From assembly GCA_050744245.1 (NCBI GenBank), contig JBOGGX010000193.1, positions 1 through 10,844 of the forward strand: a DNA stretch of 10,844 bases. The letters run 5' to 3'. Under the pieces are notes generated by a model. That model saw nothing but the letters and a program-made list of their open reading frames with translations, searched no databases and was not told the origin of the DNA. A program made the position numbers and the translations under genes. Numbering within the stretch: the first letter of the stretch is position 1; every line of letters begins with the position of its first letter. Below, one piece after another: positions 5,915 to 10,844 of the stretch. The DNA is from JBOGGX01 sp050744245 (GTDB lineage: Bacteria > Actinomycetota > Acidimicrobiia > Acidimicrobiales > JBOGGX01).

Positions 5915-6681
5915 GGCGCGCCGTCTCCGGGGTGCTCGTCGGGGAACGGGACATGGTACGGGATGCCACCGTCGTTCTCCAATGCGGCCTGCTCATCGGG
6001 CGTGAGCCCGCCGCGGCGCTCGATCAGGTCCGGCCGCTCCTCGATGGTGCGCCGCAGCGCCTCGACGCGCCGCCAGCGGGCGATGCGCCCGTGGTCCCCG
6101 GACCGAAGCACGTCGGGCACCGTCCAGCCCCTGAACTCGGCCGGCCTCGTGTACTGGGGATACTCGAGGAGGCCGTCGCTGAAGGACTCGTCGTCGGCCG
6201 AGGCCCGGTTGCCCATGACCCCAGGAACCAGCCGACCGACCGCCTCGAGCACCACCATGGCCGCCACCTCTCCACCGGCCAGCACGTAGTCGCCGACGGA
6301 GAGCTCGCCGTCGACCAGGTGGCGACGCACCCGTTCGTCGACCCCCTCGTAGCGACCGCACAACATCGAGAAGCCGCCGCCGGCCGCCAGCTCGGCGGCC
6401 AGGCCCTGATCGAGCCGGCGGCCGCCCGGGCCGAGCAGGTAGAGGGGCCGAGGCGGGTCGACCCTCTCGACCGCGGCGAACAGCGGCTCGGGGGTGAGGA
6501 CCATGCCCGCGCCGCCGCCGAACGGCGCGTCGTCGACCGACCGATGGGGATCGGTGGCGGCCGAGCGAAGATCGTGCACGCGCACGTCGAGCAGACCATC
6601 GGCCACGGCCCGCCCGAGCAGGCTGAGCCCGGCGAAGTGCTCGACCATCGCCGGGAAGATCGTGAACACGTCGATCCGCAT
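5911..6681 (-). CDS. trmD: tRNA (guanine-N1)-methyltransferase TrmD
   Basis: The 256-residue product is TrmD, the SPOUT-family dimeric enzyme that uses S-adenosylmethionine to make m1G37 in tRNAs reading CNN codons, preventing +1 frameshifting. It starts MRIDVFTIFPAMVEHF and contains DDAPFGGGAGMV (50-61). The trefoil-knot cofactor site is formed by LLGPGG (82-87), LCGRYEGVDERV (107-118) and SVGDYVLAGGE (128-138), with VPGVMGN at 152-158. The tRNA-binding part includes GLLEYPQYTRP (170-180) and VPDVLRSGDHGRIARWR (188-204). Glu173 stands where the E. coli enzyme has Asp169; I believe glutamate is also common there in Gram-positive TrmD. There is no strong Shine-Dalgarno sequence. A promoter-like sequence lies about 46 bases upstream of the ATG. 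Confidence 0.98.
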   Translation of the reverse strand: MRIDVFTIFPAMVEHFAGLSLLGRAVADGLLDVRVHDLRSAATDPHRSVDDAPFGGGAGMVLTPEPLFAAVERVDPPRPLYLLGPGGRRLDQGLAAELAAGGGFSMLCGRYEGVDERVRRHLVDGELSVGDYVLAGGEVAAMVVLEAVGRLVPGVMGNRASADDESFSDGLLEYPQYTRPAEFRGWTVPDVLRSGDHGRIARWRRVEALRRTIEERPDLIERRGGLTPDEQAALENDGGIPYHVPFPDEHPGDGAP

Positions 6682-6721
6682 GCCGACCCGATGCTACGGC
6701 CGGCGAAAAGGACTGGCGCTG

Positions 6722-6756
6722 CTACGAAACGTAGGGCTACTGTGTCCCTCTGTAAA
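6722..6756 (-). promoter_or_regulatory. Sigma-70-type promoter for trmD-rplS-yraN
   Basis: On the minus strand TTTACA (6756-6751) is followed, after exactly 17 bases, by TACGTT (6733-6728), a TAnnnT-type -10 box as used by actinobacterial housekeeping sigma factors. RNA would start near 6721 and give a leader of about 40 bases before the trmD ATG. The -10 box lies inside the perfect palindrome CTACG-TTT-CGTAG (6734-6722), which could form a hairpin or serve as an operator. The boxes and spacing are seen; activity is inferred. Confidence 0.5.
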
Positions 6757-6767
6757 GGTCCTCCCCA

Positions 6768-6782
6768 CCCCCCGGGCGGGGG
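6768..6782 (-). terminator. GC hairpin between rimM and trmD
   Basis: On the minus strand CCCCC-GCCC-GGGGG forms a short, very GC-rich hairpin 79 bases after the rimM stop and just upstream of the trmD promoter-like -35 box. It could help end the upstream transcript, but it has no T run and lies in a C-rich tract where such stems arise by chance. Confidence 0.25.
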
Positions 6783-6860
6783 CGGCTGCTGTGCTCGAAC
6801 TCCTCCCCTTGACCGTCCTCGAGCGCAGCAAGCAACGGTCGTGCCCGTCCGGGGGGTGCT

Positions 6861-7322
6861 TCACCGCAGGTCGAGCAGGCCATCCGGCGGATCGATCACC
6901 AACCGGTGACGGTCGTCCCAACCCTGGGCGAAGCCCACGGGCACCACCGCGCCGCTGTCGAGCAGCAGCAGGTCGTCGGCCCCCGACGCCTCGACCGCGT
7001 CGACCCGACCGACGCCGGTCCCATCGGGGAGCACGATCTCGGCACCGAGCAGTTCGTGGACCCACAACGCGTCCGGATCGTCGAGCCGGGCCGCGCGGAG
7101 AACCAGCCCGCGGATGGACTCGGCCCCGTCGCGGTCGACGACACCAACGAAGGTGACGACGTGGCGCCCCCCGTGGGCCCGGCTGCGGTCGACGGTCAGC
7201 GGCCCGCGATCGGTGTGCAGCACTGCACCCGGGTCGAGCCGTTCGGAGCGATCGGTGACGAGCTCAACCACCACGTCGCCGCGGAGGCCGTGCGGCTTGA
7301 CGACCCGCCCGATCTCGAGCAG
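6861..7322 (-). CDS. rimM: 16S rRNA processing/ribosome maturation factor RimM
   Basis: RimM binds ribosomal protein uS19 and helps assemble the head of the 30S subunit. The N-terminal domain is clear from LEIGRVVKPHGLRGDVVVELVTDR, and the PRC-barrel domain from DALWVHELLGAEIVLPDGTGVGRV (about 85-107) to the family-typical end VIDPPDGLLDL. The start is a problem: between the khpA stop (7351) and the conserved LEIGRV there is no in-frame ATG, GTG or TTG. I place the start at CTG 7322, giving 153 residues that begin MLEIGRVVKPHG, a natural RimM N-terminus but without a good Shine-Dalgarno sequence. The next in-frame candidates, GTG 7433 and ATG 7511, lie inside khpA and would add low-complexity sequence unlike RimM. 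The gene is certain, the 5' end is not. Confidence 0.9.
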   Translation of the reverse strand: MLEIGRVVKPHGLRGDVVVELVTDRSERLDPGAVLHTDRGPLTVDRSRAHGGRHVVTFVGVVDRDGAESIRGLVLRAARLDDPDALWVHELLGAEIVLPDGTGVGRVDAVEASGADDLLLLDSGAVVPVGFAQGWDDRHRLVIDPPDGLLDLR

Positions 7323-7350
7323 GTGCTCGTCGGGCCGCGACGGCTCGTCG

Positions 7351-7737
7351 CTACTCGACGAACTCGACCTCGACCGAGACGCCGTCCTTGACCGCAGCGG
7401 CCCGAACCACGGCCCGGATGGCGTGGGCCACACGGCCCCGCTTTCCGATGACGCGGCCCATGTCGCCGGGGGCCACGCTGACGTCGAGGGCGACCGATCC
7501 CGATCGTCCACGCGACTCCTCGATGGTCACCACGTCTGGTTGGCTCACGACCGCCTTGACCGTGTGCTCGAGGACGGCCCTGGCTCTGGGGGCGGCGCCG
7601 GCCGGAGCTGCGGACTCGGCGGCTTCGAAGTCGTCGTCGTCGCCCTCGTCGTCGTCGCCCTCGTCGACGTAATCGAGGTCGTCGAGGTCGTCGTGGTCCG
7701 CGTCGTCGAAGTCGGCGGGTTCGTCGGTGTCGGTCAC
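7351..7737 (-). CDS. khpA: KH-domain RNA-binding protein KhpA with an acidic N-terminal extension
   Basis: The C-terminal 75 or so residues of this 128-residue product are a KhpA-type single KH domain: AVLEHTVKAVVSQPDVVTIEE (54-74), then the RNA-binding GxxG loop in MGRVIGKRGRVAHAIRAVV (93-111) and the end VEVEFVE. KhpA, often with KhpB/Jag, binds many RNAs and affects cell division and envelope growth in firmicutes. Residues 3-41 are an unusual extension with 24 Asp/Glu in 39 positions; most KhpA proteins are only about 75-80 residues. It appears genuine: no ATG, GTG or TTG occurs at the usual KhpA start (the codon there is GTC), and GTG 7737 overlaps the rpsP stop as GTGA, which points to coupled translation. 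Its place between rpsP and rimM is standard. Confidence 0.93.
   Translation of the reverse strand: MTDTDEPADFDDADHDDLDDLDYVDEGDDDEGDDDDFEAAESAAPAGAAPRARAVLEHTVKAVVSQPDVVTIEESRGRSGSVALDVSVAPGDMGRVIGKRGRVAHAIRAVVRAAAVKDGVSVEVEFVE
7631..7660. repeat. Two tandem 15-base repeats in the acidic tract of khpA
   Basis: TCGTCGTCGTCGCCC occurs twice without mismatch at 7631-7645 and 7646-7660. On the coding strand the pair encodes GDDDE followed by GDDDD. Next to it (7674-7691) a nine-base unit GAGGTCGTC is also repeated, encoding the LDD/DLD part. The acidic extension therefore looks built from short in-frame repeats that could change in copy number. Confidence 0.8.
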
Positions 7738-8003
7738 GATGCCGCCCCGCCCTTGAAGTCGGTCCAGGCGCCGGAGATCTCGAGCAGGCGACGGACGGTG
7801 TCGGTGGGCTGGGCCCCCTTGCGCAGCCACTCGACGGCCTTGTCGTTGTCAATCTCGATGTGGGCCGGGTCCTGGCGCGGGTTGTACACGCCGACGATCT
7901 CGATGAATCGCCCGTCGCGGGGCGACCGGGCGTCGGCCGCCACCACCCGATAGGTCGGCTGCTTCTTCTTGCCCATCCGCATGAGGCGGAGCTTGACGGC
8001 CAC
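7734..8003 (-). CDS. rpsP: Small-subunit ribosomal protein bS16
   Basis: The 89-residue product is bS16, an early-binding 30S protein. The N-terminal signature AVKLRLMRMGKKKQPTYRVVAADARSPRDGRFIEIVGVYNP is canonical, followed by KAVEWLRKGAQPTDTVRRLL. The GTG start at 8003 gives the standard N-terminus VAVKLRL and is preceded by AGGGAAGTAGG. The frame stays open up to 8201, but that extension overlaps the end of ffh and resembles nothing in bS16, so it was rejected. The stop overlaps the khpA GTG start, and ffh ends 94 bases upstream. Confidence 0.98.
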   Translation of the reverse strand: MAVKLRLMRMGKKKQPTYRVVAADARSPRDGRFIEIVGVYNPRQDPAHIEIDNDKAVEWLRKGAQPTDTVRRLLEISGAWTDFKGGAAS

Positions 8004-8041
8004 GATGCCTACTTCCCTGCTCGTCGTTCGCTTGCGTTGTC

Positions 8042-8056
8042 GTCGGGGGACCCGAC
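8042..8056 (-). other. Perfect inverted repeat between ffh and rpsP
   Basis: GTCGGG-GGA-CCCGAC is a perfect six-pair hairpin in the 94-base gap between the ffh stop and the rpsP start, 39 bases before the rpsP GTG. A second, weaker stem GCCGG/CCGGC lies closer to ffh. There is no T run after it, so it might be an RNA processing or attenuation element, or nothing. Confidence 0.3.
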
Positions 8057-8097
8057 ATGGTTGCCGGTGACGCCCGGCCTCATCAACTTGTCGCCGT

Positions 8098-9525
<1,428 letters not shown>

Positions 9526-9526
9526 G

Positions 9527-9562
9527 CGGGCCGCAAGGCTAGCGGCTCGCCGTGGCGGCCCG
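9527..9562 (-). other. Inverted repeat directly before the ffh start
   Basis: CGGGCCGC (9527-9534) and GCGGCCCG (9555-9562) are perfect complements, with a 20-base loop that can fold further (GGC/GCC). In the minus-strand RNA the 3' arm ends one base before the ffh ATG, where a ribosome binding site would normally be. This could limit initiation at ffh, or be a chance GC stem. Confidence 0.3.
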
Positions 9563-9593
9563 GCCTCCGGTCGATCCCTGGGCGTGGGCGGCG

Positions 9594-10748
9594 TTACTCG
9601 AAGAGGGCGTCGACGAACTCGTCAGGATCGAAGTCGACCAGGTCGTCGGCCTGCTCGCCGAGACCGACGAGCTTGACCGGGATGCCCAGATCCTGCTGGA
9701 TGGCGAGCACGATCCCGCCCTTCGCCGACCCGTCGAGCTTGGTCAGCACCACGCCGGTGACGTCGACCGCGTCGGTGAACTGTCGCGCCTGGACCAGCCC
9801 GTTCTGGCCGGTGGTGGCGTCCAGCACGAGCAGCACCTCGGTGACGCGTCCTGGGTCGCGATCGGCGACCCGTCGCACCTTGCGCAGCTCCTCCATGAGG
9901 TTGACCTTGGTGTGGAGCCGGCCGGCGGTGTCGGCCAGCACGAGGTCGTGGTCGCGTGCCGCGGCCCGCTGGACGGCGTCGTAGATGACCGACGCCGGGT
10001 CGCCGCCCTCGCTGCCCCGCACGAACTCGGCCCCGACCCGGTGGGACCACAGCTCGAGCTGTTCAGCCGCCGCGGCCCGGAAGGTGTCACCCGCGGCCAT
10101 GACCACCGTGCGCCCACCCTCGATCTCCCGTCGGGCCACCTTGCCGATCGACGTGGTCTTGCCGACGCCGTTGACCCCGACGAACAGCCACACGTTGGGC
10201 CCGTCCGGTGCGAAATTCAGCGTCCGGTCGGCGGCCAGCCGGTCCTTGAGCTCGGTCTTCAGCGCGGCGAGCAGCTCGTCCGGTGCCTGGATCGACTCCT
10301 CCATGACCCGGCTGCGCAGGTGGTCGAGCAGGTCGCCGGTGGCGCCGACGCCCACGTCGGCCCGGATGAGGGCCTCCTCCAGGTCGTCCCAGGTGTCCTG
10401 GTCGATGCCGGTGCGTGACCGGACCGAGATCAGGTAGCCAGATAACAGGCTGCGGGCCTTCCCCAGCCGATCGCGCAGCGTCGGGCGCTCGACCTCGACG
10501 ACCGCAGGCGGCTCGACCGTCGGCGCCTCGACCGGGGCCAGGGTCTCCTCGACCTCGGCGACGGTGGCCTCGTCGACCACGGCGACCTCGGCCGGCGGGG
10601 TGGGCCGGCCGGGCGCATCGAGGTCGGCCGAGGGCGGCGGGGGTTCGAGCTCGACGGTCGACCGCCGGCGCCGGGGCAGCACGAGCACCGCCGCGGTCGC
10701 CGCCCCCAGCACGAGCACGGCCAAGACGACGAGCAGGACGGGATCCAT
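9594..10748 (-). CDS. ftsY: Signal recognition particle receptor FtsY
   Basis: The 384-residue product is FtsY, the membrane-associated GTPase that receives SRP-ribosome complexes. Residues 4-24 (VLLVVLAVLVLGAATAAVLVL) form one hydrophobic membrane segment followed by RRRR. A proline- and acid-rich linker runs from about 31 to 90. The N domain covers about 90-175. The G domain has GVNGVGKTTS (191-200), DTFRAAA (221-227), DTAGR (273-277) and TKLDGSAKGG (336-345), and the protein ends DDLVDFDPDEFVDAL, the standard FtsY C-terminus. The ATG at 10748 places the membrane segment directly at the N-terminus, so it is well supported, but no Shine-Dalgarno sequence is visible. It heads the run of genes in this window; what lies upstream is outside it. 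Confidence 0.98.
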   Translation of the reverse strand: MDPVLLVVLAVLVLGAATAAVLVLPRRRRSTVELEPPPPSADLDAPGRPTPPAEVAVVDEATVAEVEETLAPVEAPTVEPPAVVEVERPTLRDRLGKARSLLSGYLISVRSRTGIDQDTWDDLEEALIRADVGVGATGDLLDHLRSRVMEESIQAPDELLAALKTELKDRLAADRTLNFAPDGPNVWLFVGVNGVGKTTSIGKVARREIEGGRTVVMAAGDTFRAAAAEQLELWSHRVGAEFVRGSEGGDPASVIYDAVQRAAARDHDLVLADTAGRLHTKVNLMEELRKVRRVADRDPGRVTEVLLVLDATTGQNGLVQARQFTDAVDVTGVVLTKLDGSAKGGIVLAIQQDLGIPVKLVGLGEQADDLVDFDPDEFVDALFE

Positions 10749-10749
10749 G

Positions 10750-10767
10750 GCCGGTCAAGCTACCGGC
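10750..10767. promoter_or_regulatory. Perfect inverted repeat immediately upstream of ftsY
   Basis: GCCGGT-caagct-ACCGGC is a perfect six-base inverted repeat that ends one base before the ftsY ATG. It might be an operator or the hairpin of a very short leader. The position is notable because the gene lacks a visible Shine-Dalgarno sequence, but short GC-rich palindromes are frequent at this base composition. Confidence 0.3.
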
Positions 10768-10844
10768 GCCGCACCGCCCCGCCCCGCATCGCCCCGCCGC
10801 ACCGCCCCGCCGCACCCCCGCACCGCCCCGCCCCGTCCCCGCCC
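10768..10844. repeat. C-rich/G-rich short-repeat tract upstream of ftsY
   Basis: The last 77 bases are almost only C and G. GCACCGCCCCGCC occurs at 10771-10783, 10799-10811 and 10820-10832, joined by variants such as GCATCGCCCCGCC. On the minus strand, the coding strand for ftsY, it gives several GGGG runs separated by one to six bases, which fits a G-quadruplex pattern. No coding sense is evident. The tract may continue beyond the window. Confidence 0.7.

Noticed and set aside
6163..6165. TrmD Glu173 in place of the E. coli catalytic Asp169
   Set aside because: To my knowledge GLLE is a common variant in Gram-positive TrmD sequences, so this is not evidence of altered function.
7323..7511. 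Longer rimM starting at ATG 7511 or GTG 7433
   Set aside because: The added residues are an out-of-frame reading of the khpA KH domain (Ser/Arg-rich) and not RimM-like. GTG 7433 remains a fallback because CTG starts are rare.

Overview
The window looks like chromosomal housekeeping DNA from a high-GC actinobacterium, and I lean towards the Acidimicrobiia or a close relative. The support is: strongly G/C-biased third codon positions; frequent GTG starts; Ffh with the G-domain sequence DLQRPAA, familiar from actinobacterial Ffh; FtsY with one N-terminal membrane segment; and a small CPGC/HWHxxCW protein of a kind I know from actinobacteria. The lineage is inference, because no rRNA or marker tree is available. 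Apart from one small gene, all genes are on the minus strand, so the biological order runs from the right end to the left end. No intergenic gap exceeds 300 bases.

Right part (about 10844 to 5206): protein-targeting and translation genes in the order ftsY, ffh, rpsP, khpA, rimM, trmD, rplS, yraN. FtsY and Ffh are receptor and GTPase of the signal recognition particle. RpsP and RplS are ribosomal proteins bS16 and bL19. KhpA is a small KH-domain RNA-binding protein. RimM matures the 30S subunit, and TrmD makes m1G37 in tRNA. rpsP/khpA (GTGA) and trmD/rplS (ATGA) overlap by four bases, which suggests translational coupling. The rimM-trmD gap is 179 bases and holds a good sigma-70-type promoter, so trmD-rplS-yraN may form a separately initiated unit. 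Upstream of ftsY, the right edge is a C-rich (G-rich on the coding strand) short-repeat tract.

Middle part (5205 to about 1714): a cassette that does not belong to the translation/DNA-uptake block. A small plus-strand gene for a zinc-ribbon-like protein diverges from a minus-strand pair. The pair is a crotonase-fold (enoyl-CoA hydratase/isomerase family) enzyme followed 18 bases later by a molybdenum hydroxylase large subunit of the CoxL family, with the form II active-site loop AYRGAGR. No FAD (CoxM) or 2Fe-2S (CoxS) subunit gene is present here.

Left part (1713 to 1): after a strong hairpin comes comM (yifB), the Mg-chelatase-like AAA+ helicase of natural transformation. Its 5' leader could form mutually exclusive hairpins, one of which masks its strong ribosome binding site. 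Its stop codon overlaps an ATG in the pattern TGATG, so the next gene, probably dprA, begins at the window edge. yraN-comM-dprA is a common bacterial cluster, and the metabolic cassette splits it here.

I see no mobile element, CRISPR array, tRNA or rRNA. The most interesting items are the solitary form II CoxL with its non-canonical crotonase partner, the candidate comM leader switch, the acidic extension of KhpA, and the missing ordinary start codon of rimM.
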